Shown: positions 9,396 to 15,230 of the stretch, in pieces | Layout: each line of letters opens with the position of its first letter | Numbering within the stretch: the stretch's first letter is position 1 | Origin: an uncultured Bacteroidales bacterium | GTDB taxonomy: Bacteria > Bacteroidota > Bacteroidia > Bacteroidales > Muribaculaceae | DNA length: 15,230 nt | Direction: 5' to 3' | Assembly (NCBI GenBank): GCA_947175585.1 | Contig: CAMWNL010000004.1 | Span: 1-15,230, forward strand | The notes under the pieces: generated by a model | The model's input: only the letters and a program-made list of their open reading frames with translations | Database searches by the model: none | What the model was told of the DNA's origin: nothing | Program-made: the position numbers and the translations under genes

Positions 9396-9532
9396 AAAAC
9401 GGTGCTAAAAATAGATAATCTCTACAAAAAACTATGATTCCAACGTAAGGTGCGTCAGATTAAAAGGCATAGAAACATAAAATGAAGATCAGTAAGCTAT
9501 CTCTTTGAAACGCTTACGCAGTGTCTTTCTAT

Positions 9533-9566
9533 AAAAAAGGCGCCGTAACTTTGTAGTTGCGGCGCC
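9533..9566 (-). terminator. Intrinsic terminator of nagB
   Basis: A 12-bp stem (9539-9550 with 9555-9566, one G-T pair) closes a four-base loop. On the minus strand six T residues (9538-9533) follow. It begins 24 bases after the nagB stop. Confidence 0.9.
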
Positions 9567-9589
9567 GTTAATAAGGTTATAATCGGATT

Positions 9590-10402
9590 TTATCCTAACT
9601 GTGAGTCGGGATTGAGGTTTGCTGCTTCGATGTCTTTGAAGTAGCGGTAAGTGCTGACCTTAAGATCGGCGCACGCATCTTCATCGGCAACGATGAGCGC
9701 TTTGGGATGCATCTGAAGGGCAGAGATTGTCCACATCTGAGAGATACCGCCTTCAACGCCGTGATGGAGGGCGCGAGCCTTGTTGTGACCGTTGACGATG
9801 AGCAACACGCTGCGAGCTGCCATGATTGTGCCTACACCTACGGTGAGGGCGGTCTTTGGCACGAGGTTGACGTTGTTGTCAAAGAAGCGTGAGTTTGCGA
9901 TGATGGTGTCCTGGGTGAGAGTCTTCATGCGAGTGCGTGAAGTGAGCGATGAGCCGGGTTCGTTGAATGCGATGTGACCGTCAGGACCCACGCCGCCGAG
10001 GAAGAGGTCGATGCCGCCGTAAGATTTAATTTTTTCTTCGTAGCGAGCGCACTCTGCAATAGGATCTTCAGCGTTTCCGTTGAGGATGTTGACATTTTCG
10101 GGTAGGATGTCAATCTGGTTGAAGAAGTTGGTCCACATGAAGGTGTAGTAGCTCTGCTCGTGGTCGCGGGGGATGCCGCAGTATTCGTCCATGTTGAATG
10201 TTACGACGTTGCGGAATGAAACTTTACCCTCTTTATTGAGTTTGATGAGTTCTTTGTACATGCCGAGGGGTGAGCTGCCGGTGGGGCAACCGAGCACAAA
10301 CGGGTGTTCGGCAGTGGGTTTTGCCTCGTTGATTCGGGCTGCAACGTAATTGGCTGCCCAGCGCGACACTTCGTCGTAGTTGTTTTCGATGATAAGTCTC
10401 AT
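9590..10402 (-). CDS. nagB: Glucosamine-6-phosphate deaminase
   Basis: A 270-residue cytosolic enzyme that converts glucosamine-6-phosphate to fructose-6-phosphate and ammonia, the entry of amino sugars into glycolysis. All key residues fall at the same numbers as in the E. coli enzyme: Asp72 in NMDEYCG, Asp141 and His143 in [12 protein letters not shown], and Glu148. The phosphate-binding loop [11 protein letters not shown] is at 39-49. The allosteric-region segment [12 protein letters not shown] (155-166) is also present, which suggests, but does not prove, GlcNAc-6-phosphate activation. The start ATG at 10402 gives MRLIIENNY, matching family N-termini. It has its own -7 element and terminator, and no nagA is visible nearby. 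Together with the secreted GH20 enzyme upstream it suggests use of N-acetylhexosamines. Confidence 0.97.
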   Translation of the reverse strand: MRLIIENNYDEVSRWAANYVAARINEAKPTAEHPFVLGCPTGSSPLGMYKELIKLNKEGKVSFRNVVTFNMDEYCGIPRDHEQSYYTFMWTNFFNQIDILPENVNILNGNAEDPIAECARYEEKIKSYGGIDLFLGGVGPDGHIAFNEPGSSLTSRTRMKTLTQDTIIANSRFFDNNVNLVPKTALTVGVGTIMAARSVLLIVNGHNKARALHHGVEGGISQMWTISALQMHPKALIVADEDACADLKVSTYRYFKDIEAANLNPDSQLG

Positions 10403-10442
10403 TTTGGATACCTTGTGTTATGTTATAGTTTTATTGGATATG

Positions 10443-10450
10443 CAAATTTA
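10443..10450 (-). promoter_or_regulatory. Candidate -7 element of nagB
   Basis: TAAATTTG on the minus strand matches TAnnTTTG and is followed by AT-rich sequence up to the ATG at 10402. No good -33 TTTG lies 19-21 bases upstream, so the promoter may be weak or activator-dependent. Confidence 0.5.
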
Positions 10451-10520
10451 CATATTAATCGTGGGATTTTTGCATTGGTAGAATAAAAATATTTCTGCCG
10501 GCTCCATGTATCAGTTAAGG

Positions 10521-11621
10521 CTAATTTTTTCGAATGTTTGACTCAAGAACGGGGAGGATATAATCCCACACGAGATTGATCTCTTTCTGATAGCTTTCGG
10601 AGTTGGCAGTCAGGACAACCACTGCGTCGACATCCGGAATTACTATTATGAACTGGCCTGCTGTGCCGTCGGCACGATAAGCATTGTGGCGGCAGCGCCA
10701 TACCTGATAGCCGTAGCCTTGTACCCAGTCGCTGTTGATGTAGTCTTCGTCGGTCGGTATGGACTCAAGGCTGTTAGGGGTGCCCTGGACGGACTGGATG
10801 TGAGGTTCAGACATCGCGTCAATCCAATCTTCGGCGATAAGTTGTTGACCTTGCCACTTTCCTCGGTTCAGCATCAGAAGGCCGGCTTTGGCGAGGTCTT
10901 CGGTCTTTAGGAAAAGGCCCCAGCCCCCGGTGTTGACGCCATCAGGATTTTCATCCCATTCAGCACCTTCGATACCCATCGGTTTGAAGAGTCTTTCGTT
11001 CAGGTAGTCGAGTAGATTTTTGCCGGTGCGACGCTGGATAGCCGATGCAAGCATAAATGACCCCATGCTATTATAACTGAATACTGTGCCGGGGGTGTAG
11101 TCTACGGGGTAACTTAAAAACTGCGCCTCCCAATTGCCGTCAGGTTTGGATGTTATATCAGTGTAGAGTTCGGGTGCGTGGGCGTGTCCGCTTGACATGG
11201 TGAGTAGGTCTTCGACGGTCATGTCGGCGAGTTCTTCGCTGATGGTGTCCGGGAGACAGTCGGGAAAGATGTCAATGACTTTCTCTTCAAGTGCCAATAC
11301 GCTGTCAGATATAGCCAGGCCGGTTCCAAGCGAAGTGAATGTTTTGCTGACTGAGTATAGTATATGCAGCGAGTCGGGATGCGCACCGTTTGCCCAATGC
11401 TCGTAGATGACACTGTCGTGCTGGACGATCATTACGCTGTGGAGTTCGATGTTTTCGGCCTCGGCTTTTGCCCAGAGACTGTCGGTTGCAAGCTCAAGCG
11501 GCTTGGGGGTGGTAGCCCGAGGCAGGCTGTTGGATTTTGTGTCGCCGGCGCCGCAACCTGATAAAAGTATGCCGGCTACTGTTGCCGGAATTATTATCTT
11601 TATTAATTTTGAAATAATCAT
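10521..11621 (-). CDS. Lipoprotein serine hydrolase, beta-lactamase/class C family (PF00144)
   Basis: A 366-residue envelope lipoprotein. The signal sequence ends in the lipobox LLSGC with Cys23 as the lipidated residue. The residues after it (GAGDTKSN) lack the acidic run of a typical Bacteroidetes surface-export signal, so a periplasmic location is more likely. The hydrolase domain covers about 55-345. It has the nucleophile motif SVSK (Ser90, Lys93), the second motif YNS (Tyr183-Ser185, where class C beta-lactamases have YxN), and DGTAGQF near 318-324 in place of KTG. The change at the Asn position favours an esterase or peptidase role over true beta-lactamase activity, but the substrate is unknown. 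The ATG is only 81 bases beyond the tRNA-Val gene, with that gene's terminator in between. I see no promoter of its own. Confidence 0.88.
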   Translation of the reverse strand: MIISKLIKIIIPATVAGILLSGCGAGDTKSNSLPRATTPKPLELATDSLWAKAEAENIELHSVMIVQHDSVIYEHWANGAHPDSLHILYSVSKTFTSLGTGLAISDSVLALEEKVIDIFPDCLPDTISEELADMTVEDLLTMSSGHAHAPELYTDITSKPDGNWEAQFLSYPVDYTPGTVFSYNSMGSFMLASAIQRRTGKNLLDYLNERLFKPMGIEGAEWDENPDGVNTGGWGLFLKTEDLAKAGLLMLNRGKWQGQQLIAEDWIDAMSEPHIQSVQGTPNSLESIPTDEDYINSDWVQGYGYQVWRCRHNAYRADGTAGQFIIVIPDVDAVVVLTANSESYQKEINLVWDYILPVLESNIRKN

Positions 11622-11642
11622 GGATGAAAGTTTGTGATAATA

Positions 11643-11675
11643 AAAAACCGACCGTCTTGAAAGATGGTCGGTTAG
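11643..11675 (-). terminator. Terminator after tRNA-Val
   Basis: AACCGACC plus GTCTT pairs with AAGAT plus GGTCGGTT, a 13-bp stem with one G-T pair and a GAA loop. On the minus strand a T-run follows. It also lies just upstream of the serine hydrolase start codon. Confidence 0.8.
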
Positions 11676-11702
11676 TATTTTGAGAGTGATAATGATTTTG
11701 TG

Positions 11703-11777
11703 TGGGCGCTGAGGGATTCGAACCCCCGACCCTCTGCTTGTAAGGCAGATGCTCTGAACCAGCTGAGCTAAGCGCCC
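11703..11777 (-). tRNA. tRNA-Val(UAC)
   Basis: A 75-base cloverleaf on the minus strand. The acceptor stem is GGGCGCT/AGCGCCC with discriminator A. The D arm is GCTC-GAGC, the anticodon stem is TCTGC/GCAGA around the loop CTTACAA (anticodon TAC), and the T arm contains GTTCGAAT. CCA is not encoded. It reads valine GUA and probably all GUN codons through a modified U34. Confidence 0.97.
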
Positions 11778-11796
11778 CGTTCTCGCGATTGCGTTG

Positions 11797-11827
11797 CAAA
11801 GTTACGACTAATTTTTAAACCTGCAAA
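11797..11827 (-). promoter_or_regulatory. Promoter of tRNA-Val
   Basis: On the minus strand a perfect TTTG (11827-11824), 19 bases, then TAACTTTG (11804-11797). The start would be near 11790, about 13 bases before the mature tRNA. Confidence 0.85.
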
Positions 11828-11946
11828 ACTTTTGGCGATTTTTTTCAAATTTATGCAGAATTTTCTTCGGGACGTCTCTCCCCTATACTATATATTAATG
11901 TGTAGAAACAGCTTCGGAAAATCGGCCAAACGTAGCTCAAAAAAAA

Positions 11947-11978
11947 TTTGCAATCTTTCAAAAAAAGATGTAACTTTG
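11947..11978 (+). promoter_or_regulatory. Promoter of tRNA-Gln
   Basis: TTTG at 11947-11950, exactly 20 bases, then TAACTTTG at 11971-11978. This is a full consensus match and implies a precursor leader of about 40 bases before the mature tRNA. Confidence 0.85.
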
Positions 11979-11991
11979 CAGCGCTTTAGTG

Positions 11992-12007
11992 CCATCGCAA
12001 GCGATGG
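11992..12007 (+). other. Leader hairpin in the tRNA-Gln precursor
   Basis: CCATCG and CGATGG form a 6-bp stem around CAAG, extendable by two G-T pairs. It lies between the promoter and the mature tRNA 5' end, so it is probably in the 5' leader that RNase P removes. Confidence 0.45.
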
Positions 12008-12023
12008 TGTTGGGCAAGAGGAT

Positions 12024-12094
12024 AGTCTTATGGTGTAATGGTAGCACTACAGTTTTTGGTTCTGTCTGTCTAGGTTCGAATCCTGGTAAGACTA
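12024..12094 (+). tRNA. tRNA-Gln(UUG)
   Basis: A 71-base cloverleaf. The acceptor is AGTCTTA/TAAGACT with discriminator A. The D arm is GTGT-GCAC, and the anticodon arm is ACAGT/TCTGT with loop TTTTGGT (anticodon TTG). The T arm is CTAGG-TTCGAAT-CCTGG. The last anticodon-stem position is a U-U mismatch. No CCA is encoded. It reads CAA and, by wobble, CAG. Confidence 0.95.
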
Positions 12095-12104
12095 CTTTTT
12101 TAAG

Positions 12105-12135
12105 AAATCTCAGACTTTCGGGTTTGAGATTTTTT
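12105..12135 (+). terminator. Terminator after tRNA-Gln
   Basis: An 11-bp stem (12105-12115 with 12122-12132, one G-T pair) with the loop TTTCGG, running into TTTTTT. It ends 28 bases before the HAD start codon. Confidence 0.85.
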
Positions 12136-12163
12136 GTTTTACAAAACCTCAAACCATTGTTCA

Positions 12164-13003
12164 ATGAATACGACTCTATATATATCTGATATGGACGGAA
12201 CTCTCCTTGGCGCGGATAGCAAGGTGAGTTATGTGACGGCATCGATTATCACAGATCTGACACGTCGTGGAGCTATGATTACGGTTGCTACAGCACGTAC
12301 GCCGGCAACGGTCGTGCCTCTCCTTGCCGACACATTGACAACTCCCCCGGCTATCGTAATGACCGGGGCTGCACTCTGGCACCGCGATGTCTGCCGGTAT
12401 TCGTCAGTTCATTTTATTCCCGGAGAGGCGCGTCGTGTCATAGCCGAAGTCTGTCACAGTTGTGGGCTACATCCGTTTGTATATGTAATGGAACACGACA
12501 ATATGCTCACGGTCTATCATGACGGTAAGTCGTTATCCCAGGTTGAGGACGAATTTTATCGTGCACGAGCTAACTTGTCTCTTAAGCGGTTTGCCCTTAA
12601 GACAGCTATACCTGACACCTCGTCATCTGTGCTGATATATGCGATGGGACATCATGAGGCAATTTTTGAGGCTGCGACTAAGTTACGTTGTTGTGAGAGT
12701 TTGTCACTTTCATATTATTATGATATTTTTGATCGTTCGGTGGCTCATCTTGAAATCTTTGCGGCAGGGGTTTCAAAGGCGTCCGCAGTGCTTGAACTAA
12801 AAAAACAGATGGGCGCTGAAAGGGTAGTGGTTTTCGGGGATAACCTGAATGATCTTCCGATGATGCAGGTGGCTGACTGCTCGGTGGCGGTCAGCAATGC
12901 GTTTGACGAAGTGAAGTCTGCCGCTGACATAGTAATCGGTCCCAATACTGACGACTCGGTTGCCCGTTTTATCGCATCGGATTTTGAATCACAGGCTAAG
13001 TGA
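12164..13003 (+). CDS. HAD-superfamily phosphatase, Cof type (class IIB)
   Basis: A 279-residue cytosolic phosphatase of the Cof/YbiV/YidA kind, typically acting on sugar phosphates or other small phosphate esters. Motif I is SDMDGTLL with nucleophile Asp9 and acid/base Asp11. Motif II is in TVATARTP (Thr43, Arg45). The class IIB cap spans about 80-195. The motif III lysine is Lys205 in GVSKASAV. Motif IV is VFGDNLNDLPMM with Asp226 and Asp230 for magnesium. The frame is open from 12134, but that start lies within the tRNA-Gln terminator; ATG at 12164 puts motif I at the N-terminus as the family requires. No separate promoter is evident, so it may depend on read-through from tRNA-Gln. It ends against a bidirectional terminator. 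The natural substrate cannot be told from sequence. Confidence 0.93.
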   Translation: MNTTLYISDMDGTLLGADSKVSYVTASIITDLTRRGAMITVATARTPATVVPLLADTLTTPPAIVMTGAALWHRDVCRYSSVHFIPGEARRVIAEVCHSCGLHPFVYVMEHDNMLTVYHDGKSLSQVEDEFYRARANLSLKRFALKTAIPDTSSSVLIYAMGHHEAIFEAATKLRCCESLSLSYYYDIFDRSVAHLEIFAAGVSKASAVLELKKQMGAERVVVFGDNLNDLPMMQVADCSVAVSNAFDEVKSAADIVIGPNTDDSVARFIASDFESQAK

Positions 13004-13025
13004 TATTAAGACGTAGCCATAACCG

Positions 13026-13076
13026 TTAAAAACAAAGCATCCGCTCAATAACTGAGAACGGATGCTTTGTTTTTAA
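13026..13076. terminator. Bidirectional terminator between the convergent HAD and MFS genes
   Basis: A perfect 18-bp inverted repeat (13026-13043 and 13059-13076) with a 15-base loop that can pair further (CTCA/TGAG). The A-rich and T-rich arm ends supply a T-run on either strand. It serves the plus-strand HAD gene and the minus-strand transporter. Confidence 0.92.
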
Positions 13077-13094
13077 TATTACGAATGTGCCGGA

Positions 13095-14591
13095 TTATTC
13101 TTCGGCTGATTCTACTTCGGCGCGTTCGGCAGCGACGTTAGCTTTGATGTTGGGAGCTTCAAGACCGAAGTGTTTTTTCTTGTCAAGGGCTTTTAGATAT
13201 ATTGCGAAGAGCAGGGCGAGAACACCGAATCCTGCAAAGATTATCATCGGTACTGTATAGTCATAGTGGATAAAGAATGTTTCAGGAGCTTCCTGACCGG
13301 CCGCTTTCCACGCTTCGAGTTGTGCGAGCTGGCCTTGGACAACCGGATTGTTGGCGTTGACAGTGTCAAGCACGTAGCCAATAAGGAGCGGCACGAGACA
13401 GAGACCGATGTTCTGAACCCAGAATATCAGGCAGTATGCGCTGCCGAGCACCTTTTCAGGGATAATCTTAGGCACGCTTGGCCAAAGCGCGGCCGGCACG
13501 AGCGCAAATGAAATGCCGAGCACGACAATGGTCGCGTAGGCGAGTGCTTTGCTGTGTGTGGCCGGCAATAAGAATGCAAATACAAGGTGACAGGCTATGA
13601 GCAGTAATGCGCCGTAGATGAGCATTGTGGCGCCTTTGCCTTTGCGGTCGAGGAAGTTGCCGAGGAATACAGTGATTACAGCCGCCCCAATCGGGAACCA
13701 ACGGAAGATATTTGACGCCTGTTGTGCGGATATATCGCCGATATTACATTGCAGCATTTCTGCGCCATAAGCCTGGAAGGGCAAAATTGCTGAGTAATAG
13801 AGTACACACAGCAGTGCTACAATCCAGAATACCTGGCTTGAAAATATCTTTGCAATATCAGATGCCTTGAACTCTTCCTCTGGATCTGCGGTTGCGCCGG
13901 CTTCTTTGCCGAGCTGGCGGTCATACTTGGTGTCGAGCACGCAGAACACGCAATAGCAGATAAGACCAACAAACAGCAGCGCTGTGCAGAATGCTACAGG
14001 AGCGACTACCGAACCCATAGACGCTGCGATAAGCGGTGAAATAGAGAATATCGCAAACACGCCGACACGGGCGATTGCCATTTCCAGGCCCATTGCGAGA
14101 GCCATTTCCTTGCCTTTGAACCATTTTGCAATGGCTTTTGAAACTGTGGTGCCTGCCATTTCACAACCGCAGCCGAATATCATAAATCCGAGTGATGCCA
14201 TTTTTGCGCTTGCAGGCATTGCTGTCCACCACGAGTTGAGCCACTGTTCGAGCGATGTGCCGACAAACCAGTCGCTGATGCCATAAAGTTTGATTACGGC
14301 TCCGACCACCATCAGCGATGATGAAAGCAATCCGGTGAAACGGATACCGGTCTTATCGAGGATGAAGCCTGCGATGATAAGGAAACCGCAGACATTGAGG
14401 ATGTACTCTGACGATCGATATGTGCCGTAGGCTGTTGAATTCCAGCCGAGCTGGGGTTCGAGAAGGCTCTTCAGTGGAGCCATGACGTCGACAAACATAT
14501 AGGCGAAGAACATCATTGATGCAATTAACACCAATGCTGTCCATCTTGCCCACGCTTTGTCTGCGAGAGTTTGGGTGATAACTTCTTTCAT
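13095..14591 (-). CDS. Major facilitator superfamily transporter, MFSD1-like
   Basis: A 498-residue inner-membrane carrier with about twelve hydrophobic helices in two halves, joined by a charged cytoplasmic loop near 218-248. The frame continues upstream to 14657, but the start at 14591 is preferred because the promoter -7 element overlaps the longer N-terminus and the shorter form begins like a normal MFS protein. The segment GCGCEMAGTTVSKAIAKWFK (140-159), continuing into GKEMALAMGL, closely resembles the conserved WFKGKE region of MFSD1-type carriers. Animal MFSD1 exports dipeptides from lysosomes; a peptide or small organic substrate here is only an inference. GNFLDRKGKG at 311-320 is the second-half MFS loop motif. 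The C-terminal tail (about 470-498) is charged and ends in EEAE-like acidic sequence. It shares the terminator with the HAD gene and diverges from parC. Confidence 0.88.
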   Translation of the reverse strand: MKEVITQTLADKAWARWTALVLIASMMFFAYMFVDVMAPLKSLLEPQLGWNSTAYGTYRSSEYILNVCGFLIIAGFILDKTGIRFTGLLSSSLMVVGAVIKLYGISDWFVGTSLEQWLNSWWTAMPASAKMASLGFMIFGCGCEMAGTTVSKAIAKWFKGKEMALAMGLEMAIARVGVFAIFSISPLIAASMGSVVAPVAFCTALLFVGLICYCVFCVLDTKYDRQLGKEAGATADPEEEFKASDIAKIFSSQVFWIVALLCVLYYSAILPFQAYGAEMLQCNIGDISAQQASNIFRWFPIGAAVITVFLGNFLDRKGKGATMLIYGALLLIACHLVFAFLLPATHSKALAYATIVVLGISFALVPAALWPSVPKIIPEKVLGSAYCLIFWVQNIGLCLVPLLIGYVLDTVNANNPVVQGQLAQLEAWKAAGQEAPETFFIHYDYTVPMIIFAGFGVLALLFAIYLKALDKKKHFGLEAPNIKANVAAERAEVESAEE

Positions 14592-14656
14592 TTGTTTGTA
14601 TGTGAATAAATTGGTTGTTTTTGGCTTATATCCGCTGTCTATATCTGACAAGCGCA

Positions 14657-14687
14657 CAAAATTAATGTAAAAATATAAAATGTGAAA
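14657..14687 (-). promoter_or_regulatory. Promoter of the MFS gene
   Basis: On the minus strand TAATTTTG (14664-14657) fits the -7 consensus, with a weak -33 TTTC (14687-14684) 19 bases upstream. It implies a leader of about 60 bases and argues for translation from 14591. Confidence 0.55.
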
Positions 14688-14696
14688 ATAAAATCG

Positions 14697-14704
14697 TAAC
14701 TTTG
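14697..14704 (+). promoter_or_regulatory. -7 element of parC
   Basis: TAACTTTG matches TAnnTTTG, but no TTTG is seen 19-21 bases upstream. Transcription would start near 14711, at or beside a short upstream ATG and about 26 bases before the parC ATG. Confidence 0.6.
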
Positions 14705-14710
14705 TCGAAA

Positions 14711-14740
14711 ATGCAGAGCTTTACACCTAACTACCGATGA
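14711..14740 (+). CDS. Possible nine-codon upstream ORF overlapping the parC start
   Basis: ATG at 14711 reads MQSFTPNYR and stops at TGA (14738-14740), which overlaps the parC ATG in an ATGA arrangement. The predicted transcription start falls at about the same base, so translation would be nearly leaderless. It may be a translational coupling device or chance; there is no independent evidence for it. Confidence 0.25.
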   Translation: MQSFTPNYR

Positions 14741-15230
14741 GCGACGAGATAAACTACGACAACTTTGATGAAGAACCGGAAGACGTGACCGCTACACCTC
14801 GTAGCGGCGAGAAAAACGATGTTCAGAAACCATATACCGCAGCCGGAGATGTGGTCCGCCATCAATTGCGCGGCATGTATCAGAGCTGGTTTCTGGAGTA
14901 TGCGTCATACGTCATCCTTGAACGAGCCGTGCCCCACATCGACGACGGTCTGAAACCTGTCCAGCGCCGTATCTTATATTCTATGAAGACTCTTGATGAC
15001 GGACGCTTCAACAAGGTCGCCAATATTGTCGGCAATACTATGCAGTATCATCCTCACGGTGATGCATCCATCAATGATGCGCTCGTGCAGCTTGGTCAGA
15101 AAGATTTGCTTGTGGAGACTCAGGGTAACTGGGGTAATATCCTTACCGGAGCGTCGGCGGCTGCCGGACGTTATATCGAAGCTCGTCTTTCGCCATTCGC
15201 GCTCGACACTCTTTATAATCCTAAGGTGAC
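14737..15230 (+). CDS. parC: DNA topoisomerase IV subunit A, N-terminal part, cut by window edge
   Basis: Breakage-reunion subunit of topoisomerase IV, which decatenates daughter chromosomes together with ParE. The first 164 residues are visible of a protein usually 800-900 long in this phylum. After a variable acidic N-terminus, the conserved domain runs from HQLRGMYQSWFLEYASYVIL (42-61). Other landmarks are HIDDGLKPVQRRIL (67-80), HPHGDASINDALVQL (105-119) and the active-site segment AAAGRYIEARLS with catalytic Tyr146. GMYQSWFLEYASYVILERAVPHI is Bacteroidetes ParC style; GyrA would read more like [23 protein letters not shown]. Ala110 occupies the position of GyrA Ser83 in E. coli numbering, which I believe is usual for ParC in this group. 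The start at 14737 follows the promoter closely. It diverges from the MFS gene. Confidence 0.93.
   Translation, partial: MSDEINYDNFDEEPEDVTATPRSGEKNDVQKPYTAAGDVVRHQLRGMYQSWFLEYASYVILERAVPHIDDGLKPVQRRILYSMKTLDDGRFNKVANIVGNTMQYHPHGDASINDALVQLGQKDLLVETQGNWGNILTGASAAAGRYIEARLSPFALDTLYNPKV

Noticed and set aside
9546..9553. TAACTTTG on the plus strand, identical to the stable-RNA promoter element
   Set aside because: It lies inside the nagB terminator hairpin, has no TTTG at the right distance, and has no plus-strand gene downstream; most likely chance.
14592..14657. Longer N-terminus for the MFS transporter
   Set aside because: The ATG at 14657 overlaps the -7 element TAATTTTG, so it would not be on the transcript; the start at 14591 fits.
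15063..15078. Quinolone-resistance mutation in parC (Ala at the GyrA Ser83 position)
   Set aside because: Alanine here is, to my knowledge, the usual residue in Bacteroidetes ParC, so it is not evidence of selected resistance.

Overview
The window reads as chromosomal core DNA from a Bacteroidales bacterium, most likely a gut Muribaculaceae-type organism. The phylum-level evidence is good: promoters of the Bacteroidetes form (TTTG, 19-21 bases, TAnnTTTG) stand in front of several genes, Shine-Dalgarno sites are not conspicuous, and a secreted glycan-degrading pair and a Bacteroidetes-type ParC are present. The family-level assignment is an inference. I see no insertion sequence, phage gene, CRISPR array, integrase or attachment site.

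Layout, left to right. dnaK (minus strand) runs off the left edge without its C-terminal tail. Diverging from it is a cytosolic protein made of seven WG repeats. Next is a two-gene secreted operon: a sialate O-acetylesterase fused to a GHL10-type glycosidase domain, then a GH20 beta-hexosaminidase, closed by a terminator. A stretch with no protein gene follows and holds the signal recognition particle RNA (ffs, minus strand), with its promoter and T-run. gapA and nagB follow on the minus strand, each with a strong terminator and a recognisable -7 element. A lipoprotein serine hydrolase (PF00144 type) and tRNA-Val(UAC) come next, also on the minus strand. tRNA-Gln(UUG) points the other way and is followed by a Cof-type HAD phosphatase. 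This converges on an MFSD1-like MFS transporter across a perfect 18-bp bidirectional terminator. parC starts divergently and is cut by the right edge.

How the genes fit together. The secreted pair can trim acetylated and N-acetylhexosamine-containing glycans (host mucin or peptidoglycan fragments). NagB converts glucosamine-6-phosphate to fructose-6-phosphate, and GapA carries the carbon through lower glycolysis. That is a plausible amino-sugar theme, but only the two secreted enzymes look co-transcribed. The rest is housekeeping: chaperone, protein targeting, tRNAs and chromosome decatenation.

The points most worth a second look are the esterase-GHL10 fusion, the SRP RNA whose apical loop is not GGAA, a nine-codon upstream ORF whose stop overlaps the parC start, and an identical TAACTTTG promoter element shared by the three stable-RNA genes and parC. 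I did not find a clear undescribed defence or mobile system.
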